Origin: Ramlibacter paludis
Lineage (GTDB): Bacteria; Pseudomonadota; Gammaproteobacteria; Burkholderiales; Burkholderiaceae_C
Direction of reading: 5' to 3'
Assembly: GCF_022012305.1 (NCBI RefSeq)
Contig: NZ_JAKLTM010000006.1
Coordinates: 124,001 to 188,000, forward strand
DNA length: 64,000 bases
Positions 1-8,092 of this stretch are shown here, piece after piece. Position 1 is the stretch's first letter; every line of letters begins with the position of its first letter. Both the position numbers and the translations under genes were made by a program. The notes beneath the pieces are model-generated. The model made no database searches and was not told where the DNA came from. It saw only the letters and a list, made by a program, of their open reading frames with translations.

Positions 1-3000
1 CAGGTTGACGCTGTCGTTGAACGTCTGCGCACCGGTCGTGACGACTGTGCTCTTCAGGGTCGTGGAGCCGACCGCGTCCGTCGTGACCGAGCCAAGGGGA
101 ATGCTGTTGCCGACGGCACCGAAGAAGCGCGTCGCGCCCGCCGTGTTGATGACCAGGTTTTCCGTGGCCGCCGTGCCGTTGACGCTCTGGTTGAAGTCGA
201 TGTTGCCGCCGCTCACGCTGGTGAGCGTGCGGCTGGCCCCGACCGTCACGGCTCCGCTGTAGATCTGGCCGGCGTCGGTCGTCACGTTGCCGTTGATGGA
301 GGTCGGGCCATTGGCCAGCAAGGCCTCCAGGGCCGTCGTGCTGCCGGCCGCCGCGTTCAGCACCAGGTTCGTGCCGGCGGCGCTGATCAGCGCCTGGCCC
401 CCCGCGGTGACGCCGTCGACCAACCCATTGAACGTGACGGTCGTGCCCGTGAAAGTGATGTCGTCCTTCAGCGTCACTGCGCCGGTGTAGGTCTGGGTGC
501 CGCTGGTCGTCACGTTGCCGCCCAGGCTGGCCGAGCTCACGCTGAGGCTCGTTGCGTTCAGCGTGGTGCCGTTGGTCGTGTTCAGGTTGTTGACGCCGGA
601 AACGGTCCCCGCCGTAGCCCCGCTCGGCGCGGTCACGAGGAGGTTGTTCCCGTTCCCCGTCACGTTGCCGGCTGTCACGGTGGTGCCCGCCGTCAAGCTG
701 ACGGGTGCGCCCAGGCTCAACGGCCCGGTCAGGCTCACGCTCCCGTTGCTGGCCGTGACGTTGCCATTCAGGGTAAGGGTGCCGCCGCCGGTGGCGGCCA
801 GTGCGACGCTTTCGTTGGTGGAAGTCGCCGAGCCGATGGTCAGCGGGCCGCCGTTCTGGGTCGTGATGCTCAGCGTGCCGGGCGCCGTGAAAGCCCCGAG
901 GAACAGGCCGCCGCCCGTGTCGACGATCGTGAAGTCGTTGGTGGTGCCGGCGCCGAAGTTCGGGCTCAGCGAGCCGCTGAAGTCCGACCCGGTCACGTTG
1001 TAGTTGCCGCCAATCGTCAGTGCGCCCGTGGTCACCAGCCCGTTGACGGAGCTCAGCGTGACGTTGTTCGCGGTGAGCGAGCCCGTGGTGAGGGAAGTGG
1101 GCGCAGTGATCGAGAGGTCGTTGGCGCCGCCGGTGATGTTGCCGCTGTTGAACGTGGTGCCGGCGCTCAGCGTGGAATTGCCGGTCAGCGTGATGCCGCC
1201 GGTGTAGTTTTGTGCGCCCGTCGAGGTCACGTTGCCGCCCAGGCTGGCGGAGCTCGCGGAGACGCTGGTCGCGTTGAGGTTGGTGCCGACGGCGGTCGTC
1301 AGCACGTTGACGCCGCTCACCACGCCCGCGGTCGCGCCGCCAGGCGCGCTCAGGTCCATGGTGTTGCCGTTGCCCGTGACGTTGCCGAGGGAAACCGTAT
1401 TGCTCGCCGTCAGCTGGGTGGCGCCGCCCAGGCTGATGGCGCCGGTGACGCCGATGCTGCCGCCGGTGACGGTCGAAGAGAAGGTATGCGGCGTCGAGCT
1501 GCCGTTGTTGGTGATGACGATGCCCGCCGTCCCGGAGTTCAGCGGAGCGTTCAAGGTGACGGCCCCGACGCCGCTTGCCGGCGCGGCCCCCGGATCGTTG
1601 GCCGAGAGGGTGATCGAGCCGTTGGTGGTGCTGACGCTGGCGTTGACGGCGATGTTGTTGCCGGCTTGCGCAGTGATGCCCGCACCGTTGACCGTCATCG
1701 CGATCGGGTTGTTGACCGTGATGTTGTTCTTGGCCTGCAGCGTGACCGTGCTCGGCGCCGAGTTGATGGTGGCCGAAGCGATGGTGACGTCGGATGCTGG
1801 CGTGTCCGAGAACTGGTCGACGTCACCCAGCGCGGCACCACCGACGTTGGACACGATGATGTTCAGGGGATCGAGCAGCCAGTTGCCTGTCGCGCCATGC
1901 GCTGCAGAAGTATTGACCGTGGTGGACTCGGCGACGACCAAATTCTCCTTGCCCGAGGTCTCCACCTTGCCGCCGTTGCCGCCGTTCGCGCCGCCCCTTG
2001 CGCTGATCGCGCCGCCGACCGCCGTATTCCCATCGGCCCACAGCACCACCGTGCCGCCGTTGCCGCTGTTCACCGCATCCGCGTTGATCGTCGCGCCCGT
2101 GGCCATGAAGGTCGACGACGCGTTCTGCGCTTCGCCCTTGCCCTGCCAGCCGCCGCCCACCAGCACCGTGCCGCCGCCGGCGTCGCCGCTGGCCGAGATG
2201 GCCGAAGTGGAGGCCAGGGCCACCTTGTCGCCGAGCACCTTGACCGTGCCGCCGCTCTCGCCGGCGCCGGTGCCGTTCGCCTGCAGCGAACCCGAGACGT
2301 TCACCACCCCTTGCGGGCCGCCGCTCAGCACGATCGTGCCGTTGCGGTTCTCCAGCGTGTTGGCGCGGATCACGCCGCTCTGGTTGATGACCGTGTTCAG
2401 CGTGTCGCCGATGGCCTTCGCCGACAGCGTGACGTTGCCGCCGTCGGCCGCGATGGCGCCGCTGTTGGCGATCGCGGCACCCACGGCGCCGCCGTCCACC
2501 GAGAAGGTCACCAGGCCGGCGCCGGAGGCGTCGACCGTGACGCGCGAACCGGCCAGCAGGCCGACCGCGCCGCCGGGCGCGTTGATGGTCCCCGCGTTGT
2601 TGACCGTGTTGCCCGCCAGCACGACATAGCCGCCATTGAGCGTGCCCTGGTTGGTGACGTTGCCGCCCGAGCCGCTGAAGCTGTAGCGGCCGGCAAGGAA
2701 GTCGGCGTTGCTCAGGGACAGTGTGGAGGCCACCAGGCCGCCCACGTTCACCGTTGCGCCCGGTGCGAACAGCACGCCCGCCGGGTTGACCAGGAAGACC
2801 TGGCCGTTGGCCGTCAGCGAGCCGTAGATGTACGAGAGGTCGCCACCCAGCACGCGGTTGAGCGACACCGAGGACGTGCCCGGCTGCACGTACTGCACCG
2901 ACTGGCCCTGGCCGATCGTGTAGGTCTGCCAGTTCAGGATGGCCTTGTCGGTGCCCTGCGTCAACACCAGCGAATTGGCGTTGGGCGAGCTCGCCGTCGT

Positions 3001-3207
3001 CTGGCCGCTCTGCACCGACATGCCGGTCGGCAGCGCATGCGCCACCGGCGCGACGATGGTCGCCACCAGCGCCAGCAGCAGGTCGGAGAAGCGCCGGCCG
3101 CTGCGGATGCGGTAGGTCGCCTTGAGCTTGCGGGAGATCTGGACGATGACGGTGCGGATGGTGGCGCGGCCACCGCCGGCTTGTTTCGCGGCGCTCTGGG
3201 TGTTCAT
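1..3207 (-). CDS. TpsA: filamentous haemagglutinin-like exoprotein (partial)
   Basis: N-terminal 1069 residues of a large two-partner-secretion exoprotein; the C-terminus lies beyond the left edge. The start ATG is at 3207 with an AAGGAA ribosome site. Residues 1-58 form the long basic leader plus hydrophobic signal segment typical of TpsA proteins, ending at AHA-LPTG. The haemagglutination-activity (TPS) domain follows, with the usual phrases NWQTYTIG, SVSLNRVLGG and GQVFLVNPAGVLFAPGA. The rest is Ser/Thr/Gly/Asn-rich beta-helix sequence, with NVT and GNI turns and an internal duplication of about 87 residues. It should be secreted through the outer-membrane transporter encoded just upstream (58 bp gap) and act as an adhesin or, if a toxic tip exists, in contact inhibition. 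Which of these cannot be decided without the C-terminus. Confidence 0.9.
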   Translation of the reverse strand, partial: MNTQSAAKQAGGGRATIRTVIVQISRKLKATYRIRSGRRFSDLLLALVATIVAPVAHALPTGMSVQSGQTTASSPNANSLVLTQGTDKAILNWQTYTIGQGQSVQYVQPGTSSVSLNRVLGGDLSYIYGSLTANGQVFLVNPAGVLFAPGATVNVGGLVASTLSLSNADFLAGRYSFSGSGGNVTNQGTLNGGYVVLAGNTVNNAGTINAPGGAVGLLAGSRVTVDASGAGLVTFSVDGGAVGAAIANSGAIAADGGNVTLSAKAIGDTLNTVINQSGVIRANTLENRNGTIVLSGGPQGVVNVSGSLQANGTGAGESGGTVKVLGDKVALASTSAISASGDAGGGTVLVGGGWQGKGEAQNASSTFMATGATINADAVNSGNGGTVVLWADGNTAVGGAISARGGANGGNGGKVETSGKENLVVAESTTVNTSAAHGATGNWLLDPLNIIVSNVGGAALGDVDQFSDTPASDVTIASATINSAPSTVTLQAKNNITVNNPIAMTVNGAGITAQAGNNIAVNASVSTTNGSITLSANDPGAAPASGVGAVTLNAPLNSGTAGIVITNNGSSTPHTFSSTVTGGSIGVTGAISLGGATQLTASNTVSLGNVTGNGNTMDLSAPGGATAGVVSGVNVLTTAVGTNLNATSVSASSASLGGNVTSTGAQNYTGGITLTGNSTLSAGTTFNSGNITGGANDLSITAPTSLTTGSLTANNVTLSSVNGLVTTGALTIGGNYNVTGSDFSGSLSPNFGAGTTNDFTIVDTGGGLFLGAFTAPGTLSITTQNGGPLTIGSATSTNESVALAATGGGTLTLNGNVTASNGSVSLTGPLSLGAPVSLTAGTTVTAGNVTGNGNNLLVTAPSGATAGTVSGVNNLNTTNGTTLNATSLSVSSASLGGNVTTSGTQTYTGAVTLKDDITFTGTTVTFNGLVDGVTAGGQALISAAGTNLVLNAAAGSTTALEALLANGPTSINGNVTTDAGQIYSGAVTVGASRTLTSVSGGNIDFNQSVNGTAATENLVINTAGATRFFGAVGNSIPLGSVTTDAVGSTTLKSTVVTTGAQTFNDSVNL
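484..744 (-). repeat. Internal repeat copy B of tpsA
   Basis: Aligns without gaps to 1201-1461 at a constant offset of 717 bp (239 codons, in frame). Shared protein phrases include SSASLGGNVT, GNVTGNGN and GATAG-VSGVN. It looks like a tandem expansion of the beta-helix. Confidence 0.75.
1201..1461 (-). repeat. Internal repeat copy A of tpsA
   Basis: Partner of the repeat at 484-744. The copies have diverged at many silent and some coding positions, so the duplication is not recent. Confidence 0.75.
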
Positions 3208-3265
3208 ACGATTCCTTGCGACAGCTACGACTATTCGGTTCGGGGACGGGTCGGGCGCGCGGCGC

Positions 3266-4978
3266 TCAGGGCAGCCACTTCTGCAGCGAGACCCACACGC
3301 GCGGATGGCGGTCCGGTTCGCCGCCGGCCGGGGCGCGGTCGAGGCGCCAGGCAACCTGCGTCGTCAGCAGGAACTTGCCGAAGGTGCCCACGGTGAGGCC
3401 CAGGCCGGCCGAACTGAGGTTCTCGGTGTTCGGGTTGGCGGCGGCGACGCCCGTGGTGTTGTTTTCGTTGTACTTGATGTGGCCCCAGTCGTAGAACAGG
3501 CTGGCGGCGAGCGGGATGCCGGTGCCGAAGTCGCCCAGCTGGCGCTGGTACTCCAGGTTGATGATCGCGCCGCTGTCGCCCACGGCCTCGCCCACCGGGT
3601 AGCCGCGCACGCCGCTGGGTCCGCCCAGCGCGAACTTCTCGGCCGACGTGAGGTTCTTGGAGGCCACCTGCGCCTGCAGCGAGGCGCTCAGGCGGTCCTT
3701 GGCGCTCAGGTAGGTGGTGCGCAGGTACTCCACGTTCACCTTGGTGAAGTGGCCTTCCGTGTTGAGGCCGGCGGCGCCCTGGTCGATCGCGCGCGTGGTG
3801 GGGTCGAGGTCGACCTTGCCGGAGGTGAAATTCAGCGCGTAGCTGTTGAACGAGCCCATCGTCAGGTTGTCGACGAAGTTGCCCAGCAGGCTCAGGCGCA
3901 CCGAGTCCACCTGCCGCTCCGCCGACGAAGGCGGCGTGGTGGTGTCGTCGTGCAGGTCCTTGCGCTCCAGCGTGATGCCGCCCAGCATGTTGTTGGCGCG
4001 CGAGCGGATGAAGGGATGCGTGAGCGAGATGCCGTAGATGGTTGCGTCGCCGCTCGCGCCGAGCGGCGCGAACTGCTTGCCCAGCGTGTAGTCGGTCTTG
4101 GTGACGCTCAGGCCCAGCTTGGTGGCATAGCCGTTGATGGGGATTGCGTAGCCGATGCGGTACAGGTTGGTGTCCTGGCCTTCCGAGGTCTGCGCCCGCA
4201 CGTTCAGGCTGTCGCCCCACCCGAGCAGGTTGTTGACGTTGGCGCCGACGTAGCCGCGGATCTCGCCGGCCGAGCGCACGCCGTAGTTGTCGAGGCCGAT
4301 GACGCCGTCGAACTTCGGCCCATAGGGTTTGACGATCACCGTGATGTCGGCCTCGCCGACGTTGCTGCCCGGCGTGACGGAAGCCGTGGCGTCGAATCCG
4401 GCCAGGTCGCGCAGCAGCAGCACCGGCTTGTCGAGCGCGTACTCGGAGATGTAGTCGCCGCTGTGCAGGTGGTTGCGCACGATGCGGCCGGCGAGCGACT
4501 CGGAGATGCCATCGCCCTCGACCTTGACGGCCACCTTGCCGACGCGCGCCTCCAGCACCTGGATGGTGACGGGGCCGCTACCGGCAGGGAACTGCTGCTG
4601 CGGCAGGTAGGCCTCGGTCAGCAGGTAGCCGCGGTCGCGGTAGTAGCGGCGCACCGCGCCGGCGGCCTTCAGCAGGCCTTCCATGTCGGTCGGCTTGCCG
4701 ACGTACTCGTTCACCAGCGGCAGCAGTTCGGCTTCGGAGAACAGCGTGTTGCCCTGGATGCGGAAGGCCGTGGGCGTGACGCGCAGCGCCGGATTGACCG
4801 CCGCCGCGGGCGGGGCCGGAGGGACGACCACCGTGGGAGCACCGCCGGGAGCCGGCAGGGTGGGGATCTGGCGCTGGGGTTCCAGCAGGGTGCCCGAGTC
4901 GGGGCGGGTCTGCTGGGCAAATGCCGACGAAGTGCACAGCGCGATGGCGGACAGCTTCAACCAGGTGTTTCTCTTCAC
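3266..4978 (-). CDS. TpsB: ShlB/FhaC/HecB-family outer-membrane transporter
   Basis: 570 residues, the usual size for a TpsB transporter. It starts at GTG (4978) with an AGAGGAG site. Residues 1-21 are a cleavable signal peptide ending SAFA-QQ. A Pro-rich linker (about 22-60) leads to POTRA domains (about 65-200, including FRIQGNTLFSEAELLPLV and the DRGYLLTEAYLP turn). The 16-strand barrel follows, with the conserved motif FALGGPSGVRGYPVGEA in the second half and a terminal aromatic-rich strand. It secretes its cognate TpsA across the outer membrane. It is the first gene of the tpsB-tpsA operon, so the tpsA product is the expected substrate. Confidence 0.93.
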   Translation of the reverse strand: MKRNTWLKLSAIALCTSSAFAQQTRPDSGTLLEPQRQIPTLPAPGGAPTVVVPPAPPAAAVNPALRVTPTAFRIQGNTLFSEAELLPLVNEYVGKPTDMEGLLKAAGAVRRYYRDRGYLLTEAYLPQQQFPAGSGPVTIQVLEARVGKVAVKVEGDGISESLAGRIVRNHLHSGDYISEYALDKPVLLLRDLAGFDATASVTPGSNVGEADITVIVKPYGPKFDGVIGLDNYGVRSAGEIRGYVGANVNNLLGWGDSLNVRAQTSEGQDTNLYRIGYAIPINGYATKLGLSVTKTDYTLGKQFAPLGASGDATIYGISLTHPFIRSRANNMLGGITLERKDLHDDTTTPPSSAERQVDSVRLSLLGNFVDNLTMGSFNSYALNFTSGKVDLDPTTRAIDQGAAGLNTEGHFTKVNVEYLRTTYLSAKDRLSASLQAQVASKNLTSAEKFALGGPSGVRGYPVGEAVGDSGAIINLEYQRQLGDFGTGIPLAASLFYDWGHIKYNENNTTGVAAANPNTENLSSAGLGLTVGTFGKFLLTTQVAWRLDRAPAGGEPDRHPRVWVSLQKWLP

Positions 4979-5238
4979 GAGTGCTCCTCTTGCGGGAATT
5001 TTTGGCAGCGAGAACGGACTCTTACATTCGATTACGGCCCTGTCAACGGGAGTTCAGCGGTTGCGCGTTTTCCCTCCCTCCTCCATGCGGACTAGCCGCG
5101 GTTTCACTGGGCCCGCGCATCGGGGTTAGCCCTTGCGGGAAGCGTGAATTGCTCGCGCCGGCCGATTGGCCAAACGGGCGTCCGCGACGTAAACTGCAAG
5201 AGCACATCGCCGGGCCTGCCGGCATGGGAAGGAAGGCA

Positions 5239-5583
5239 ATGAGTACTCTGGCCGTCATCGGCCTCGCGGCCCTGCTGGCCGCGGGCATGCAGCACAACCC
5301 GCCACCCGAAGCGCTGGCCCGCCAGGCCACGCCGGTTTCTCCGGCGGCGGCCATGGCGCTCGCGCGCGGCAAGGAGGCCGAGGAAGAACGCCGGCACGCG
5401 GATGCGGCCAAGCTCTATCGCGAAGCGGCCAACGCCGGCAGCGGCGAAGCCGCCAAGCGCCTGGGCGACCTCTACTGGCGCGGCGTGCCGGGTGTTGAAA
5501 AGGACCTGGCCGAGTCGCTGCGCTGGTACCGCGTCGCCGAAACCCATGGCGAGAAAGTCGCGCAGGCCGTCCGGCTGCGCTGA
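5239..5583 (+). CDS. Small Sel1/TPR-like exported protein
   Basis: 114 residues. The ATG at 5239 is preferred over the in-frame ATG at 5224 because AAGGAAGG sits just upstream of it. An N-terminal hydrophobic stretch (about 4-17) could be a signal peptide or anchor. Residues 45-108 hold two Sel1-like helical repeats (AAKLYREAANAGSGEAAKRL and LAESLRWYRVAETHG). Sel1 repeats mediate protein contacts. The gene converges on the T6SS cargo module; nothing in the sequence shows that they are functionally linked. Precise function unknown. Confidence 0.7.
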   Translation: MSTLAVIGLAALLAAGMQHNPPPEALARQATPVSPAAAMALARGKEAEEERRHADAAKLYREAANAGSGEAAKRLGDLYWRGVPGVEKDLAESLRWYRVAETHGEKVAQAVRLR

Positions 5584-5589
5584 AGTCCC

Positions 5590-5979
5590 CTAGGGGATCA
5601 TGTGGGTGGCCTGTCCCGGCGCCACCACCTGGATCACCCCGGCCCACATGCAATTGAGCTTGCATGTGTTGTCCAGCGAAGGCTGGTTCCCCAGGAGCAC
5701 CGTCACCGCCCCCGGCACCCATGGCGCCGGCGTCGCCGGTATGCACGGCATGGGCGTGAGCACGCCTAGCGCGGCCGCCGTCGCCGCCGCCACCGCCGGA
5801 TTGGCCGGGCTGCGGCACATGCCGAAGGGCATGATGTTCAGCATCGGCTTGTGGTCCATGATATTGGCCGCCGGCTGGTTGCCGGACAACACCCGGTTCA
5901 GCGGCAGCACAACCAGCGCGCTGGGCGCCATGCCCATGGAGCACATGAGCTGCGCGCTGTTCACGACTTGCAGGGCCAT
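5590..5979 (-). CDS. DUF4280 PAAR-like protein of the T6SS spike
   Basis: 129 residues. The start at 5979 has a GAGGAGAA site. The sequence has the DUF4280 hallmarks: an early LMCSMG Cys motif, IMDHKPMLNIMPFGMC, a central Ala-rich segment, TPMPCIPATPAPWVPG and a final GQATHMIP. DUF4280 proteins are PAAR-like tip proteins that cap VgrG and help load cargo. Being the last gene of the vgrG-DUF4123-peptidase-lipoprotein run fits this role. The four Cys residues may bind metal, as in PAAR tips (inference). Confidence 0.85.
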   Translation of the reverse strand: MALQVVNSAQLMCSMGMAPSALVVLPLNRVLSGNQPAANIMDHKPMLNIMPFGMCRSPANPAVAAATAAALGVLTPMPCIPATPAPWVPGAVTVLLGNQPSLDNTCKLNCMWAGVIQVVAPGQATHMIP

Positions 5980-5990
5980 CGCGGTTCTCC

Positions 5991-6806
5991 TCAGCGCGGG
6001 GCGAGCTTCAGGCTGCGCGGGGTGAGCTTCAACTGCCCGGCGGCATCGACCTCCTCGCCCTGGCAGGCCAGCATGCCGGACGCGGTGATGGCCGGCGTCC
6101 GGCAACGCGGGAGCGTCCCGCCGGGCACGCCGCTGTCGTCGAACGCGCGCACCGTGTGCAGCACGTGGTCAGCCGCCTGCTCGGTGTCGCAGGCAAAGGC
6201 CAGCCAGGAGCCGCCGCGCACGAACTGCGACGCGCCGGAGCAGTCTTCCGCCAGCGTGACCAGTTCGCCGCCGCCCGACGCCAGGGCGACGCGCGTGCGG
6301 CGGCCTTCCAGCGGATCGTCGGGCGCGGCCTCGTAGCGCCGCACCAGCACCGCGCTGCCGGTGCCCCCGAGCGGCACGACGGCCGATATGCGGTCTTCCT
6401 CGCTCCAGTTCACCACCTGCGCCGGCACGCGCGCGATGCTGGGGTCGACCGCGGGCACGCGCAGCGCCAGCAGGCTGCCCGGTCGCACCTTGCAGCGCTT
6501 GACGTAGGCATCGGGCGCGGAACGCTGGAGCTGCGCCAGCGCCTGCTGCGCCTCGGCGGCGCTGGAGGTCACGGCCGCCGACCAGGCAAACAGCCGGCGC
6601 GCATCGCCGCAGTCCCCCACCTGCAACACCAGGCCGGGCCGGCCCGAGGCCTTGGCGAGTTGCTGCGCGCGCACGGCGATGCGCTGCGCCGAGGCCTCGC
6701 TCGCGCCTATCACCAGGAACTGCTCGCCGCCCGTGGACGCCGGCTGGCCACAGGCCGCGGCCGCCCAGGTGGCGGCGGCCAGCAGCGTGGCGAAGCGCAG
6801 CTTCAC
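5991..6806 (-). CDS. Putative lipoprotein; candidate immunity protein
   Basis: 271 residues, starting at GTG 6806. The start overlaps the stop of the upstream peptidase gene as GTGA, so the two are probably translationally coupled. The N-terminus (about 1-19) is a signal with a lipobox-like AAAC, suggesting a lipid-anchored periplasmic protein. The mature part contains several Cys residues (GDCGD, EDCSG, FACDT, PRCRT, LACQG) that could form disulfides. I recognise no family. Its place directly after a cytoplasm-made, signal-less peptidoglycan peptidase in a vgrG cargo module suggests a periplasmic immunity role. It is too long, and wrongly placed, to be TssJ. Confidence 0.7.
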   Translation of the reverse strand: MKLRFATLLAAATWAAAACGQPASTGGEQFLVIGASEASAQRIAVRAQQLAKASGRPGLVLQVGDCGDARRLFAWSAAVTSSAAEAQQALAQLQRSAPDAYVKRCKVRPGSLLALRVPAVDPSIARVPAQVVNWSEEDRISAVVPLGGTGSAVLVRRYEAAPDDPLEGRRTRVALASGGGELVTLAEDCSGASQFVRGGSWLAFACDTEQAADHVLHTVRAFDDSGVPGGTLPRCRTPAITASGMLACQGEEVDAAGQLKLTPRSLKLAPR

Positions 6807-7498
6807 AGGCCGCTTTCCTTCTTCACGCGCGGCAGTTCGCCGTTGGCGACCAGCTGCACGTGCGCCCAATCGCGAAAGCTCGCCCAGTCGCCGCCCCAGA
6901 CCAGGCCCTGGCGCTTGGCCTCCTCGCCCAGCGCCTTCCAGAAGCCGGAGCTGTCGGCCTGCGGCGTCCAGGCATAGCGCGCGTCGATGATGTCGGCCGC
7001 ATAGGCGTAGGGCGTTCCGTCGGGTTTCTGCGCGTTGTGGAAGCTGAAGCGTACCTTGCTCTTGCCCTCGGCATACAGGCGCGCCTGCACGTCGACGGAA
7101 CGCCAGCCGTAGAACACCTTGGGCTGGAAGCCGCGCCGGCCGAGCGCGTCGAGCACGCCGCGCAGCTTGACGGCCAGCTGCGGGTTCATGCTGCGCAGCT
7201 TCTTGTCCTGCGGCCACTGCGCCGAGTCGCCCAGCCATTCCGCCGGCGTCCTGGGCGCCACCGTGGCGGTGGATTGCAGCAGCTGCTTCCAGGTGTTCTT
7301 GTCCGGTTCCACCAGGCCGTCCGGCGCGGCCATGAAGCGCGACTGGAATTTCTGGATGGCGGCGATGGTGCGCGGTCCGCAGTCGCCGTCGGACGGGCCC
7401 GGATCGACGCCCCGCGATCGCAACAGGTCCTGCACGACGACGACGTCGGGGCGGTTGTTGCGTCCGCCCTGCCCTACGCTGGCTGTGATCCTGACCAT
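6803..7498 (-). CDS. M15-type peptidoglycan peptidase; candidate T6SS effector
   Basis: 231 residues with a strong AGGAGG site at the 7498 start. Residues 10-75 form a peptidoglycan-binding-like domain (VVVVQDLLRSRGVDPG, DGDCGPRTIAAIQKFQ). Residues 105-220 resemble the M15 endolysin/carboxypeptidase fold. The zinc and catalytic pattern is present: H154, D169, the WGGDW motif at 201-205, D210 and H213 (RDWAHVQL). Such enzymes cleave peptidoglycan stem peptides (L-Ala-D-Glu or D-Ala-D-Ala bonds). There is no signal peptide, so delivery by the VgrG/DUF4123/PAAR set encoded around it is the likely route. Bond specificity cannot be read from the sequence. Confidence 0.87.
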   Translation of the reverse strand: MVRITASVGQGGRNNRPDVVVVQDLLRSRGVDPGPSDGDCGPRTIAAIQKFQSRFMAAPDGLVEPDKNTWKQLLQSTATVAPRTPAEWLGDSAQWPQDKKLRSMNPQLAVKLRGVLDALGRRGFQPKVFYGWRSVDVQARLYAEGKSKVRFSFHNAQKPDGTPYAYAADIIDARYAWTPQADSSGFWKALGEEAKRQGLVWGGDWASFRDWAHVQLVANGELPRVKKESGL

Positions 7499-7545
7499 GG
7501 AAACCTCCTTGCGTATGCGCGCGGGCCCGGCCCGCGCCGAAAACC

Positions 7546-8079
7546 TCAGCCCTGCACGGCGAGCTTGCCGCCCTGGCGGTAGCAGCGCACCGTGCGCGCC
7601 TCGCCATCCACCAGCACCAGGCTGTCGATGGGCCCGAAGAAGGCATCGAGCTGCTGCGGCTCCAGCACCGACAGCACCTCGACGATCACCCGCGGGTCGT
7701 AGTAGCGGAAGAACAGCGGCTTGCCCTCCGGGTCGTAGACCACGTTGAACTTGCGGAAGTGGCGATGCAGCTGCGAGAAGGTGGGCGCCTCGCCATCGGG
7801 CGCCGGCGGCACCACCACCAGCATGCCCACCTGGCGCTTCAGCAGGTCCTCGGCGACACCCGGCACCTCGCCTTCGAAGGCCTTCACGCGGCCCAGGTAA
7901 GGCGCGACATCCGCGAGTTCGTCCGCCAGGTCGCCGGTGAACAGGCACTCGAGTTCCGTGCAGGCGCCGCGGGGCAGCGCCGCCGCGCCGGCATCGAGCC
8001 CGGCGCAGTCCACCAGCAGGTAAGGCGTGCCGCCTCCCGCCTGCTTCAGCCCCGTCCAGATCTCGCCGAAACTTGCCAT
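7546..8079 (-). CDS. DUF4123 T6SS cargo adaptor (Tap/Tec-like)
   Basis: 177 residues matching DUF4123 proteins: an N-terminal YLLVDCAGLD strand, LADELADVAPYLGRV, GMLVVVPPAP, THFRKF-like HRHFRKFNVVYDPEGK and the signature RYYDPRVIVEVL, ending in a short DSLVLVDG strand. DUF4123 adaptors load effectors or PAAR proteins onto the VgrG tip and are not secreted. It lies 13 bp after vgrG and just before the peptidase gene, the standard position for the chaperone of the next-encoded effector. Confidence 0.9.
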   Translation of the reverse strand: MASFGEIWTGLKQAGGGTPYLLVDCAGLDAGAAALPRGACTELECLFTGDLADELADVAPYLGRVKAFEGEVPGVAEDLLKRQVGMLVVVPPAPDGEAPTFSQLHRHFRKFNVVYDPEGKPLFFRYYDPRVIVEVLSVLEPQQLDAFFGPIDSLVLVDGEARTVRCYRQGGKLAVQG

Positions 8080-8092
8080 TGCGCCCTTGCCT

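Noticed and set aside
1210..3396. 728-codon plus-strand frame opposite tpsA
   Set aside because: Low-complexity Arg/Ala/Gly translation with no domain; the minus strand encodes an unmistakable TPS exoprotein.
5586..5597. TCCCCTAGGGGA palindrome between the convergent Sel1-like and DUF4280 genes
   Set aside because: No loop and no U-tract; too short to call a terminator with confidence, though it may contribute to one.
5991..6806. Cargo-module lipoprotein as the missing TssJ
   Set aside because: 271 residues against about 170 for TssJ, no TssJ-like beta-sandwich phrases seen, and coupled to an effector-like gene rather than to tssK-tssM.
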